From a virus: DNA of 54,523 nucleotides. The position numbers were made by a program, and so were the translations under genes. Position 1 is the stretch's first letter; each line of letters opens with the position of its first letter. This document shows, one piece after another, positions 16,307 to 24,668 of this stretch. The notes under the pieces were generated by a model. That model did not search any database. It saw only the letters and a list, made by a program, of their open reading frames with translations, and was not told the DNA's origin. The stretch lies in IMG/VR virus record IMGVR_UViG_3300044641_010325, positions 1-54,523 of that record. The stretch is one strand, 5' to 3'.

Positions 16307-17791
16307 ATGAGTTGGTGGTCTCGGCTGCGCGCCCGGCTGTTCGGCGCGTCGCCCACCTATGACGGCGTCGGCGGCGGACGCCGTGCGCGGTTCTGGCAGG
16401 TCGGCAATCCCGGTGCGGTCGCAGCGCTCGCCTTCGCGCAGGACGAGTTGCGCGCCAAGAGCCGCGACCTGGTGCGCCGCAATGCCTGGGCGGCGACCGG
16501 CGTCGAGGCGTTCGTCGCCAACGCCATCGGCACCGGCATCAAGCCGCAGTCGATGCTGCACGATCTCGCCCAGCGCGAGGCGGTGCAGGCGCTGTGGCGC
16601 GACTGGTGCGAGGAAGCGGATGCGGCCGGCCTGACCGACTTCTACGGCCTGCAGGCGCTGGCCTGCCGGGCGATGCTCGAAGGCGGCGAGTGCCTGGTGC
16701 GGTTGCGCTACCGGCGTCCCGAAGATCGTCTCGCGGTCGGTCTGCAACTGCAGTTGCTCGAACCGGAGCACCTGCCGACGACGCTGAATCGCGAACTGCC
16801 GAACGGCAACGTGATCCGCGCCGGCATCGAGTTCAACGCCATCGGTGTGCGCGTTGCTTACCACCTCCACAAGAGCCATCCCGGCGACGGGATGCTCGCG
16901 CCGATGTCCGCGCACGGTGGCCTCGACACCGTGCGCGTCCCGGCCGACGAGATCCTGCACCTGTTCCGGCCGCTGCGGCCGGGCCAGATCCGCGGCGAGC
17001 CGTGGCTGGCGCGGGCGCTGGTGAAGCTGCACGAACTCGACCAGTACGACGACGCGGAACTGGTGCGCAAGAAGACCGCAGCGATGTTCGCGGGCTTCAT
17101 CACCCGCGGCGGGTTGGAGGACCCGTTGCTCGGAGAGGACGAGGCCGACGCGCAGGGCGTGGCGATGGCGAGCCTGGAGCCGGGGACGATGCAGTTCCTG
17201 GAACCGGGCGAGGACGTGAAGTTCTCGCAGCCGGCCGATGTGGGATCGAGCTACGCCGAGTTCATGCGCCAGCAGTTCCGCGCGGTCGCGGCGGCGATGG
17301 GGATCACTTACGAGATGCTGACCGGGGATCTGTCGCAACTGAACTACTCGTCGATCCGCGCCGGCCTGCTGGAGTTCCGACGCCGTTGCGAAGCGATCCA
17401 GCACGGCGTGATCGTCCACCAGCTGTGCCGCCCGTTGTGGCGCGCGTGGATGACGCAGGCCGTGCTCGAAGGCGCGCTGACGCTGCCCGGTTACGCACGC
17501 GGCGGCGTCGCGCGCCGTCGCCAGTACCTCGCGGTGAAGTGGATCGCGCAGGGCTGGCAGTGGGTCGATCCGAAGAAGGAGTTCGACGCGATGATCGCGG
17601 CGATCCGCGGCGGGTTGCTGTCGAGGTCAGAAGCGATTTCGAGTTTCGGCTACGACGCCGAGGACATCGACCACGAGATCGCCGCCGACAACGCCCGCGC
17701 CGATGCCTTGGGCCTGCGCTTCGACTCCGATCCCCGTCACGAGGGTCGTTCGACCCCGTCCAACACCGCTCCATCTTCCCAGGCGAATTGA
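16307..17791 (+). CDS. Portal protein (lambda gpB family)
   Basis: A 494-residue portal of the lambda family. Recognisable segments are RARFWQVGNPG and LVRRNAWAATGVEAFVANA near the N-terminus, AMLEGGECLVRLRY, and YEMLTGDLSQLNYSSIRAG near residue 340, the family's best-conserved block. It forms the dodecameric ring through which DNA enters and leaves the head. The last base is shared with the next start, in the pattern of lambda B-C. Confidence 0.92.
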   Translation: MSWWSRLRARLFGASPTYDGVGGGRRARFWQVGNPGAVAALAFAQDELRAKSRDLVRRNAWAATGVEAFVANAIGTGIKPQSMLHDLAQREAVQALWRDWCEEADAAGLTDFYGLQALACRAMLEGGECLVRLRYRRPEDRLAVGLQLQLLEPEHLPTTLNRELPNGNVIRAGIEFNAIGVRVAYHLHKSHPGDGMLAPMSAHGGLDTVRVPADEILHLFRPLRPGQIRGEPWLARALVKLHELDQYDDAELVRKKTAAMFAGFITRGGLEDPLLGEDEADAQGVAMASLEPGTMQFLEPGEDVKFSQPADVGSSYAEFMRQQFRAVAAAMGITYEMLTGDLSQLNYSSIRAGLLEFRRRCEAIQHGVIVHQLCRPLWRAWMTQAVLEGALTLPGYARGGVARRRQYLAVKWIAQGWQWVDPKKEFDAMIAAIRGGLLSRSEAISSFGYDAEDIDHEIAADNARADALGLRFDSDPRHEGRSTPSNTAPSSQAN

Positions 17792-19113
17792 TGACCTCCC
17801 TCGTCCACCTGGCGTCCCGTCTATACGGGACGCCGCTGCTGATCGCGCGCGCCAAACTCGACACGATCCTCGCCGTGCTCGGTCCGCGCATCGGCCTGGC
17901 GCCGGTCGAGACGGCGTCCATCGGGCTCGTGCTGCCGACGGCCGCGCCGATGGCGTCGGACCCCGTGCCGACGATGCCCGGCATCGCCGTGATTCCGATC
18001 CACGGCACGCTGGTGCGCCGCGCGCTTGGGCTCGACGCGATGTCGGGGCTGACCTCCTACGCGCGCATCACGGCGGACCTCGATGCCGCGCTCGCCAGTC
18101 CGGACGTGGCCGGCATCCTGCTCGACATCGACTCGCCCGGCGGCGAGGCGGGTGGGGTGTTCGAGCTGGCCGACCATATCCGCGCGGCGACTGCGATCAA
18201 ACCTATCTGGGCGCATGCCGGCGACAGCGCGTTCTCGGCCGCCTACGCCCTCGCATCCGCCGCGCAGCGCGTGACCCTCGCGCAGACCGGCGGCGTCGGC
18301 TCCATCGGCGTGATCGCGCTGCACATCGACCAGTCGGTGCGCAACGCGCAGAACGGTCTGAGCGTGACCGCGCTGTATGCCGGCGCGCACAAGAACGACG
18401 CCACCCCGCACGCACCACTGACGCCGCAGGCGACCGAGGCGCTGCAAACCGAGATCGATCGGCTCTACGCCCTGTTCGTCGATCACGTCGCCGCGATGCG
18501 CGGCCTCGACACCGCCGCCGTGCGTGCGACCGAGGCGGCGCTGTTCTTCGGTGAGGACGCGGTGACGGCGGGCCTGGCCGATGCGGTCGCGCCCTTCGAT
18601 GCCGTCCTCGCCGACTTCGCCTCCGCCCTTCGCGAGCGCGGACGTTCGCCCGGCTCGCCCACACCGCCCGCATCGACGAAGCGGCTTGCACTTCCAACCC
18701 CTACGGAGACTTCGATGACTGTTCCCACCGAGGCTGCGCCCGCGCAGCCGACGCCTACTGCTGCGCCCGCATCGGCCGTCGTGCCCACGGTCGCGCCCGC
18801 CGCGCTGCCGGCGCCGACCGCGTCCGTCGCGCCGCCTTCCACCGATCCGCAAGGAGAGGCCGTCGCCATCGCCGAGCTGTGCCTGCTCGCCGGCTGCCCG
18901 GAGCGCACCGGCGAGTTCCTCGCCGCACGCATGAGCGCGGCGCAGGTGCGACAGGTGCTGCTGCAGGCCCGCGCCGATCAGGTCGAGATCGCCTCGCACC
19001 TCACGGTCACCTGCACCGCTGGCGCGACGAACGCGGCGAATGCCAGCGCCGCCAACCCCGTCCTGGATGCGGTGCGCAAGCGCCTCGCGTCCACGTTTCC
19101 GCAGGGAGCCTGA
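17791..19113 (+). CDS. S49-family prohead protease with scaffold-like C-terminus
   Basis: A 440-residue protein homologous to lambda gpC. The protease domain spans about residues 50-280: the DIDSPGGEAGG oxyanion segment, catalytic serine in GDSAFSAAYAL, and the lysine in GAHKND complete the SppA-like Ser-Lys set. The C-terminal 130 residues are a Pro/Ala/Thr-rich linker followed by a helix, resembling the scaffold portion that lambda makes from C (Nu3). An in-frame ATG at 18715 with a preceding cggaga could give an independent scaffold protein. The start overlaps the portal stop. Confidence 0.85.
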   Translation: MTSLVHLASRLYGTPLLIARAKLDTILAVLGPRIGLAPVETASIGLVLPTAAPMASDPVPTMPGIAVIPIHGTLVRRALGLDAMSGLTSYARITADLDAALASPDVAGILLDIDSPGGEAGGVFELADHIRAATAIKPIWAHAGDSAFSAAYALASAAQRVTLAQTGGVGSIGVIALHIDQSVRNAQNGLSVTALYAGAHKNDATPHAPLTPQATEALQTEIDRLYALFVDHVAAMRGLDTAAVRATEAALFFGEDAVTAGLADAVAPFDAVLADFASALRERGRSPGSPTPPASTKRLALPTPTETSMTVPTEAAPAQPTPTAAPASAVVPTVAPAALPAPTASVAPPSTDPQGEAVAIAELCLLAGCPERTGEFLAARMSAAQVRQVLLQARADQVEIASHLTVTCTAGATNAANASAANPVLDAVRKRLASTFPQGA

Positions 19114-19116
19114 GCC

Positions 19117-19524
19117 ATGCCCGTTCTCCATGAACCGATGACCCTCGGCGATCTGCTCAAGTACGAAGCGCCGAACCTGTACTCGCGCGACGAGGTGGTC
19201 GTCGCCTCGAACCAGACCCTCGCGCTCGGCGCCGTCGTCGGTCGCGTGACCGCCACCCGCGAGATCGTCGCCCTCGATCCGACCGCCAGCGATGGCCGCG
19301 AGACCGTCGCGGGCGTCCTGATCGAAGCGGTGACCACGTCCGCGACCGAACGTCGTCGCAGCGTGATCGTCGCGCGTCACGCGATCCTCTTCGGCGGCGT
19401 GCTGGTGTTTCCCGCTTCCCTCACCTCCGAACAGACCGCCGTCGCCCTCGCGCAGCTGGCGGCGCTCGGCGTCCTCGTCCGTCAGTTCCCGCAGAGCACG
19501 ACCCATGCTGAATCCGTTCAATAA
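19117..19524 (+). CDS. Head decoration protein (lambda gpD-like)
   Basis: A 135-residue protein starting three bases after the protease stop, in the lambda D position. MTLGDLLKYEAPNLYSRDEV and GVLIEAVTTSATERR followed by IVARHAI match the HDPD decoration family, which trimerises on the expanded capsid and stabilises it against DNA pressure. The gene runs 20 bases into the capsid gene. Confidence 0.85.
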   Translation: MPVLHEPMTLGDLLKYEAPNLYSRDEVVVASNQTLALGAVVGRVTATREIVALDPTASDGRETVAGVLIEAVTTSATERRRSVIVARHAILFGGVLVFPASLTSEQTAVALAQLAALGVLVRQFPQSTTHAESVQ

Positions 19525-20515
19525 CCCCGCGTTCTCGATGGCCGCGCTCACCGCCGCCATCAACCTGATCCCCAACCGCTATGGGCGCCTGCAGGAACTG
19601 GACCTGTTTCCGGAGAAGCCGGTGCGCCAGAACCAGATCCTGGTCGAGGAGCGGGCCGGTGTCCTGACCTTGCTGCCCACCAAGCCGCTCGGCGCACCGG
19701 GCACGCTGGCGGCGCGCAGCAAGCGCCGCATGCGCTCGTTCGTCGTGCCGCACATCCCGCACGACGATGTCGTGCTGCCCAACGAAGTGCAGGGGCTGCG
19801 CGCCTTCGGCTCGGAGACCGAACTCGAATCGATCGCGAGCGTGGTCGCCGAAAAGCTCGAGACCATGCGCAACAAGCACGCGATCACGCTCGAGCACCTG
19901 CGCATGGGCGCACTCAAGGGCCTGATCCTCGATTCGGACGGCAGCGTGCTCTACGACCTGTTCGAGGAGTTCCGGATCGCGCAGCAGTCGGTGGCGTTCC
20001 AGATCGACAACCCGAACAACGGCACCGACGTCAAACAGAAGTGCATCGAGACGCTCGCGCTGATCGAGGAAGGGCTGCTCGGCGAGTTCATGACCAGCGC
20101 GCGCGTGCTGTGCTCGCAGGAGTTCTTCGCCGCACTGACCTCGCACAAGGACGTGAAAACGGCCTATGCGCAGTGGCAGCAGGGCGCGGTGCTGATCAAC
20201 GACGTGCGCAAGGGCTTCAGCTTCGGTGGTCTGGTGTTCGAGGAATACCGCGGCAAGGCCTCGGACCTCGACGGCAACGTGCGCCGCTTCATCGCCCCGG
20301 GCGAGGCGCACGCCTTCCCGATCGGCACCATCAACAGCTTCGCAACCTACAACGCCCCGGCGGACTTCAACGAGACCGTCAACACGCTCGGTCAGCCGGT
20401 CTACGCCAAGCAGGAGCCGCGCAAGTTCGAGCGCGGGACCGACATGCATACCCAATCGAACCCGCTGCCGCTGTGTCTGCGCCCCAGCGTGCTGGTCAAG
20501 CTCTCGATCAACTGA
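19505..20515 (+). CDS. Major capsid protein (lambda gpE family)
   Basis: A 336-residue capsid protein. MAALTAAINLIPNRYGRLQE near the N-terminus, the ITLEHLRMGALKGLILDSDG block near residue 125 and VCSQEFF/FGGLVFEEYRG-type segments later are typical of gpE (HK97 fold). Length fits lambda E. It overlaps the decoration gene by 20 bases in another frame, with the decoration gene's translation presumably coupling the two. Confidence 0.9.
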   Translation: MLNPFNNPAFSMAALTAAINLIPNRYGRLQELDLFPEKPVRQNQILVEERAGVLTLLPTKPLGAPGTLAARSKRRMRSFVVPHIPHDDVVLPNEVQGLRAFGSETELESIASVVAEKLETMRNKHAITLEHLRMGALKGLILDSDGSVLYDLFEEFRIAQQSVAFQIDNPNNGTDVKQKCIETLALIEEGLLGEFMTSARVLCSQEFFAALTSHKDVKTAYAQWQQGAVLINDVRKGFSFGGLVFEEYRGKASDLDGNVRRFIAPGEAHAFPIGTINSFATYNAPADFNETVNTLGQPVYAKQEPRKFERGTDMHTQSNPLPLCLRPSVLVKLSIN

Positions 20516-20524
20516 GGCACGACG

Positions 20525-21049
20525 ATGACCGACACCGAAATGCCGGCAGCATCGCTGCCGGCACAGGAGCGCTTTGTCCGCGCGATCGACCGCGTGCTGA
20601 TCCACGAGGGTGGGGATGCCGACGACCCGCGCGATGCCGGCGGGCGCACGCGCTGGGGCATCAGCCAGCGCACCTATCCGACCCTCGACATCCGCCGGCT
20701 CACGCGGGCGGAGGCGATCGCACTGTACCGGCGGGACTTCTGGACGCCGCTGAAGGGCGATGCGTTGCCGCCCGCGCTCGCGTTCCAGGCGCTCGACGCC
20801 GCCGTGAACCACGGCGTCGGTCGCACGGTGCGTTGGCTGCAGCGGCTGGCGGGCGTGCGGATCGATGGGCAACTCGGGCCGGTGACGCTGGCGGCCCTGC
20901 GCTCGGCCGACGAGGCCTCGCTGATCGAGCGGCTACTGGCGCTGCGGCTCGACCTGTATGCCGAACACGACCGCTTCGCCGCGTTCGGTCGCGGCTGGAC
21001 GCGGCGGATCGCCGAGAACCTGCGCTACGCCGCGCGGGATCTGGCGTGA
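20525..21049 (+). CDS. GH108-type endolysin (N-acetylmuramidase)
   Basis: A 174-residue glycoside hydrolase. The catalytic motif IHEGGDADDPRDAGGRTRWG with the expected glutamate lies near residue 25, followed by WGISQRTYP. The C-terminal part contains a peptidoglycan-binding-like repeat (VRIDGQLGPVTLAALR). It would cut the glycan backbone at lysis or during entry. The position between capsid and head-tail connector genes is unusual for a lysis gene, and no holin or spanin is evident beside it. A structural lysozyme role is therefore possible. The stop overlaps the next GTG start. Confidence 0.8.
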   Translation: MTDTEMPAASLPAQERFVRAIDRVLIHEGGDADDPRDAGGRTRWGISQRTYPTLDIRRLTRAEAIALYRRDFWTPLKGDALPPALAFQALDAAVNHGVGRTVRWLQRLAGVRIDGQLGPVTLAALRSADEASLIERLLALRLDLYAEHDRFAAFGRGWTRRIAENLRYAARDLA

Positions 21050-21351
21050 GCGCGCCGCTCGATCCGGCCTTCGAGGCCGCCCACGACGCGCTGTTCGCGG
21101 TGTTCGGCGAGCCGGCCATCGTGCGCCGGGGCCGCAGGCCACCGGTGGCCGTGCGTGTGGTGATCACCTACAACGTGGCCGAGTTGGGCGACTACAGCCA
21201 GGGCTTCACCCGCGTCACCACCGTGAAGTTCCGCAAGACCGAGTGGACGCCGCGTGCGGGGGATGTGTTGCACGTGCCCGGCGGCCGGTTCCGGATCGAG
21301 CGCATCGTCGTCGACGACGGCTTCGTGACCGAAACGGTGCTGCATGGGTGA
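21046..21351 (+). CDS. Head-tail connector protein, gpFII-like
   Basis: A 101-residue protein beginning with GTG at 21046 that overlaps the endolysin stop (GTGA). It is beta-rich (VAVRVVITYN, VTTVKFRKTEWTPRAGDVLH, GGRFRIERIVVDDGF). The pattern and position fit the gpFII-like joining proteins that sit between connector and tail. Assignment rests on context and shape rather than a unique motif. It overlaps the next gene by eight bases. Confidence 0.6.
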   Translation: MSAPLDPAFEAAHDALFAVFGEPAIVRRGRRPPVAVRVVITYNVAELGDYSQGFTRVTTVKFRKTEWTPRAGDVLHVPGGRFRIERIVVDDGFVTETVLHG

Positions 21352-21784
21352 GACGCCGATCCCGTGGGCGATTCTGGAGCTGGTGCAGACGCGATTGCGC
21401 ACCGTGCGTCGAGCGAACGACTACCGCACCGACGCCGGCCGCGACGTGCGTCTGGAGCCGGGGGCATTCGACCCGAGCGATGCGCCGCGCCTGACGCTGT
21501 ATCCGCTGACGAGCGTGTTTCCTGACGACGCGCGCAGTGCCGGCGAACGTGGGTTCACCTTCGTCGTCGAGGCGCTGGTGCCGGTGAAACTCGACAACGC
21601 GCAGCAGCGCATCGTCGAGACCATCGCCGACATCGAGGATGCGCTGGATGGCTACGCGCAGGCACCGCTGGCATTGCCGCTGCAGTTCCAGGAATCGGTG
21701 CTGCTCGACCGGCCGGATGGCCTAGCCGCGATGGCGGGGCAGGTGCTGTTCGGAACGCGCTACAGACGGGTAGGGCGCCTGTGA
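21344..21784 (+). CDS. Tail terminator / minor tail protein (gpU-like)
   Basis: A 146-residue protein with an alpha-beta pattern (IPWAILELVQTRLRTV, LTLYPLTSVFPDD, RGFTFVVEALVPVK, IVETIADIEDALDG). The central strand-helix arrangement and position between connector and tail tube genes suggest a lambda U-like tail terminator; a minor tail completion protein is the alternative. Immediately downstream lies an opposite-strand toxin-antitoxin pair. Confidence 0.55.
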   Translation: MGETPIPWAILELVQTRLRTVRRANDYRTDAGRDVRLEPGAFDPSDAPRLTLYPLTSVFPDDARSAGERGFTFVVEALVPVKLDNAQQRIVETIADIEDALDGYAQAPLALPLQFQESVLLDRPDGLAAMAGQVLFGTRYRRVGRL

Positions 21785-21795
21785 TGCCGGTGGGC

Positions 21796-22092
21796 TCAGG
21801 GCTGTGCCGGCGGCCACATCCGCGCAACGTGAACCAGGGCCAGCACCCAGATGATCTGCGCGGTCTCGTCGACCTCATACACGAGCCGGTAGTTTTCGTG
21901 CGGTATCAGCTCGCGTGTGCCCGGCACGAGGCCGGCGCGGCCCATCATCGGAAATCGCGCCAGCGTCGCTGCGGCCTCGCCGAAGCGTTCATCCAGCGCC
22001 AGCGCCGCCATCGGCGCGTCTTCGCACACGGTCTCGAAGATGGCGAGGCGATCCTGACGGGCGGCGTCGCTCCAGCGGACCTTCACGCTCAA
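21796..22092 (-). CDS. RelE/ParE-family toxin
   Basis: A 98-residue toxin. VRWSDAARQDRLAIFE at the N-terminus, FPMMGRAGLVPGTREL in the middle and YRLVYEVDE near the C-terminus are classic for the ParE branch (gyrase poisons), as opposed to mRNA-cleaving RelE. Start is TTG at 22092 in a TTGA overlap with the antitoxin stop; GTG six bases later is an alternative. It forms a two-gene operon with the upstream antitoxin on the opposite strand to the late phage genes, so it is expressed in the lysogen. Confidence 0.85.
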   Translation of the reverse strand: MSVKVRWSDAARQDRLAIFETVCEDAPMAALALDERFGEAAATLARFPMMGRAGLVPGTRELIPHENYRLVYEVDETAQIIWVLALVHVARMWPPAQP

Positions 22093-22373
22093 GCGCCGGC
22101 CTGGCGCCGCACGGCGTCGCGGCGCGCCGCGAACTCAGCCTCGACGGTCTCGTCCGAGGCATGCCGACCTTCGGCGATCTGCGCGCGGGCGCGTTCGACC
22201 TTGTCCTGCACGAAGGCCTCGTATGCCTGGCGTTGCTGCCGGCTGCGGACGTACTCGCGCATGAGTTCGCGCACGACCTGGGAGGCCGGTCGGTGCTCGG
22301 CTTCGGTCGCCGCCATGAAGGCATCGCGCAGTTCCGCTTCGAGCTTCAACGTGAACACGGTGGCTTTGGTCAT
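22089..22373 (-). CDS. ParD/CopG-type ribbon-helix-helix antitoxin
   Basis: A 94-residue antitoxin read before the toxin. KATVFTLKLEAELRDAFMAA is a ribbon-helix-helix N-terminus: a short beta strand for operator binding, then the first helix; SQVVRELMREYV gives the second helix. The acidic C-terminal half (HASDETVEAEF) would wrap the toxin. The ATG at 22373 is preferred over a TTG two codons earlier. Autoregulation through a site upstream of the start is expected for the family. Confidence 0.85.
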   Translation of the reverse strand: MTKATVFTLKLEAELRDAFMAATEAEHRPASQVVRELMREYVRSRQQRQAYEAFVQDKVERARAQIAEGRHASDETVEAEFAARRDAVRRQAGA

Positions 22374-22381
22374 GGCCAAGG

Positions 22382-22430
22382 CTCCAGAAAGGTACTAACG
22401 TCGTATGCACAATAGCATGACGGGACGGCC
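22382..22430 (-). promoter_or_regulatory. Putative promoter-operator of the toxin-antitoxin operon
   Basis: The 50-odd bases upstream of the antitoxin are noticeably AT-richer than the surroundings. On the minus strand they contain ttgtgc followed by a gttagtac stretch, and a short dyad atgcacaatagcat (22405-22418, arms atgc/gcat). This could be promoter plus operator for the RHH antitoxin. The dyad is short, so the call is tentative. Confidence 0.35.
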
Positions 22431-23060
22431 GTGAGTACCGGCCGCCCCCAGTCCGGCGGCGCGTTCGCGCTGCACGCCGATCTCGACGGCCTGCTGTCCG
22501 CCTCCCGCAATCTGAGCGTGCTGGCGTCGCGCCTGCCGACCCTGCACACGCGCGCGATCGGCACCTTGTCCCGCCGTCTGCCGGTCCAGGCCCGCCGCGA
22601 TATCCAGGCCGAGTACCAGATCGGCGCAAGGCGCATCACGCAAGACCTGTCATCGCGCGTCACCGACGAGGGCGTGCGCCTGGTCGGCCGCTTCCGCGGC
22701 ATCGGCCTGCGCAACTTCGCCGCCCGTCAGACGGTGCGCGGCGTCACCGCAGCAGTCCTCCGCGGCAAACGCAGCCTGCGCGAACACGCCTTCCTTGGCG
22801 TGGGCGTGAACCGCAACGCGCAGGTGTTCCGCCGCGAAGGCTCCAAGCGCCCGATGCAGCAGGGCCGCTACGCCGGCAAGCAGCGTCAGCCTGTGGTCGC
22901 TGAGTACGGCGCCACCGCCGCGCAAATGCTCGCCAAAGGCCGTCGCCCCGAACGCCTCGTCGACTACGCCCGCGGTGTGCTCGCCACCGAGTCCGAACGT
23001 CTCCTGCGGCTCGCCGCCGGGACGTCCGCCCCTGTTTCCCCCAACACGCCACGCACATGA
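22431..23060 (+). CDS. Minor tail protein (gpZ-like)
   Basis: A 209-residue basic protein beginning with GTG at 22431. Segments LPVQARRDIQAEYQIGARRI and VRLVGRFRGIGLRNF resemble prophage minor tail protein Z (lambda gpZ), which helps complete the tail end joining the head. Gene order, just before the tail tube gene, agrees. The stop overlaps the next ATG. The toxin-antitoxin insertion has separated it from the gpU-like gene, which is its neighbour in lambda-like phages. Confidence 0.65.
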   Translation: MSTGRPQSGGAFALHADLDGLLSASRNLSVLASRLPTLHTRAIGTLSRRLPVQARRDIQAEYQIGARRITQDLSSRVTDEGVRLVGRFRGIGLRNFAARQTVRGVTAAVLRGKRSLREHAFLGVGVNRNAQVFRREGSKRPMQQGRYAGKQRQPVVAEYGATAAQMLAKGRRPERLVDYARGVLATESERLLRLAAGTSAPVSPNTPRT

Positions 23061-23368
23061 AAACCATCCGCCTGTACCACCCGCACACCCACGAAGGCAT
23101 CGCCTACGACCCGCCGCCGGAAGGCATCGAACTCAGCGTCAACGACGCCGATGCCGCCGTGCTCGAGGCGTGGGGCCTGACCACGCCGCCGCCCGCGCTC
23201 GCCGATGCATCGACCACAGCACCCGCCGCGGATGCGCCTGTCGCCGACGCGTCCCTCGCCGACATGGTGACCGACGCGGTCCCGTCGCGCCACGACCGCC
23301 GCGCCCGCGTCGCGGTCGATCTTTCCTCCACCGAACCGGCCGCCGACACGACGGCCAGGAGCGCGTAA
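23057..23368 (+). CDS. Small tail-region protein of unknown function
   Basis: A 103-residue protein whose ATG overlaps the previous stop. The first 50 residues look folded (IRLYHPHTHEGIAYDPPPEG, then NDADAAVLEAWG) and the rest is an Ala/Asp/Thr-rich disordered tail. I know no function. Similar small proteins precede tail tube genes in related prophages, so a structural or assembly role is likely. Confidence 0.55.
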   Translation: MKTIRLYHPHTHEGIAYDPPPEGIELSVNDADAAVLEAWGLTTPPPALADASTTAPAADAPVADASLADMVTDAVPSRHDRRARVAVDLSSTEPAADTTARSA

Positions 23369-24123
23369 TGCAGGACTTTTCGTTCCAGGGAAAACTCTAT
23401 CTGGGCACCCGCCTGCCCGGCGGCCGGCCCGGCGCGCTGCGCTGGGTCGGTGATGCCCCCAAGTGCGACCTGACCCTCAAGACGGAGACCGAGACGCGCA
23501 AGGAATCGTACTCGGGCAATCGCCTGACCTCGGCCGTGTTGCAGAAGGGCAAGGAGGCCGAACTCACCGTCGCGATCAATTGGGCCGACATCGACAACCT
23601 GCTGCTCGGCCTGTACGCGAGTAAGGCGACGATCGCCGCGGGCACGGTGACGGGCGAGGCGTTTCCGGCGGGGCTCGCCGCGAACGATGTGATCGCGCTC
23701 GATCACACCACGATCAGCCAGTTCGTGTTGACCGACGGCAACGCCGCGCCAGCGACGCTGGTGGCCAACACCCACTACCGGATCGAGAGCGTCCGCGCGG
23801 GCCTGATCAAGCTGCTGAACCTCGCGGCCTTCACCCAGCCGCTGCGCGCGGCCTACCGCTATGGCGCACGCACCAGCGTGGCGATGCTCACCACGTCGGC
23901 GCCCGAACGCTTCCTGTATCTGGACGGCACCAACTCGATCGACAACGCGCCGGTGCAGGTGCGCCTGTACCGCGTGCAGTTCAATCCGGTGAGCAACCTC
24001 GGCCTGATCCACGAGTCGTTCGGCCAGTTCGAGCTGAGCGCGTCGGTGCTGTTCGATGCCGAAGCGGCGGCCGACCCGTTGCTCGGCGGTTTCGGGCGGC
24101 TCGATCTGCCGGAGGTCGTCTGA
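23368..24123 (+). CDS. Major tail tube protein (gpV-like)
   Basis: A 251-residue beta-rich protein. FSFQGKLYLGTRLPGG, GDAPKCDLTLKTETETRKES and LTVAINWADIDNLLLGL are typical of siphophage tail tube proteins that stack as hexamers around the tape measure. Its position directly before the frameshifted chaperone pair and the tape measure gene supports the call. The ATG at 23368 shares a base with the previous stop. Confidence 0.8.
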   Translation: MQDFSFQGKLYLGTRLPGGRPGALRWVGDAPKCDLTLKTETETRKESYSGNRLTSAVLQKGKEAELTVAINWADIDNLLLGLYASKATIAAGTVTGEAFPAGLAANDVIALDHTTISQFVLTDGNAAPATLVANTHYRIESVRAGLIKLLNLAAFTQPLRAAYRYGARTSVAMLTTSAPERFLYLDGTNSIDNAPVQVRLYRVQFNPVSNLGLIHESFGQFELSASVLFDAEAAADPLLGGFGRLDLPEVV

Positions 24124-24668
24124 TGGCCACCAAACTTCCCGCCTCATCGCCGTCCGCGTCCGAGGCGGCGAGCGCCACCGATGAACTCGCCGTCCTGCAC
24201 CCCGATCGCACGCTCGTCATCGGCGGTCGCACGATTGTCCTGCGCGAGTACGGTTTCTTCGAGGGCCTGGACGTCGCCGATCGCGCGGCCGGCTTCATCG
24301 CCGACCTCGTCGACGCCAGCGACGACGGCGCGCTGCGGTACGCGCACGTGCGCCGGCTGTTCGGTCGCCACCGCGCGGTGATCCCGGAGATCGCGGCGCA
24401 GGCGGGCGATGTCGAGGCCGCCTGGCTCGAAGCGCTGCCGCCGGACGACCTGGAACTGTACCTCGCGACCTGGTTCGCGGTGAACGCCGCTTTTTTCGTG
24501 CGCGAGGTGCTGGCAGAACTACGCGAGGAACACCTGCGCGAGGCACAGCTGCGCGCGGCGCAGGATCTCGCGGCCGGCGCCTCGGCTGGAGCGATCTCTT
24601 CGCCCAACTCGCCGCCGCCGGACACGGCACGCCCGATCAGCTCGGACGACGCACCGAGCGCCAGTTGA
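24123..24668 (+). CDS. Tail assembly chaperone, short form (gpG-like)
   Basis: A 181-residue protein starting at the last base of the tail tube stop. TLVIGGRTIVLREYGFFEGL and DDLELYLATWFAVNAAFF are the folded part; the C-terminus is Ala/Pro/Ser-rich. It is the 0-frame product of a lambda G/GT-type pair. The slippery heptamer T TTT TTC at 24491-24497 falls in phase within GCT TTT TTC, and the -1 frame is open from there to a stop at 24799. It acts with the long form to keep the tape measure protein soluble during tail assembly. Confidence 0.8.
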   Translation: MATKLPASSPSASEAASATDELAVLHPDRTLVIGGRTIVLREYGFFEGLDVADRAAGFIADLVDASDDGALRYAHVRRLFGRHRAVIPEIAAQAGDVEAAWLEALPPDDLELYLATWFAVNAAFFVREVLAELREEHLREAQLRAAQDLAAGASAGAISSPNSPPPDTARPISSDDAPSAS

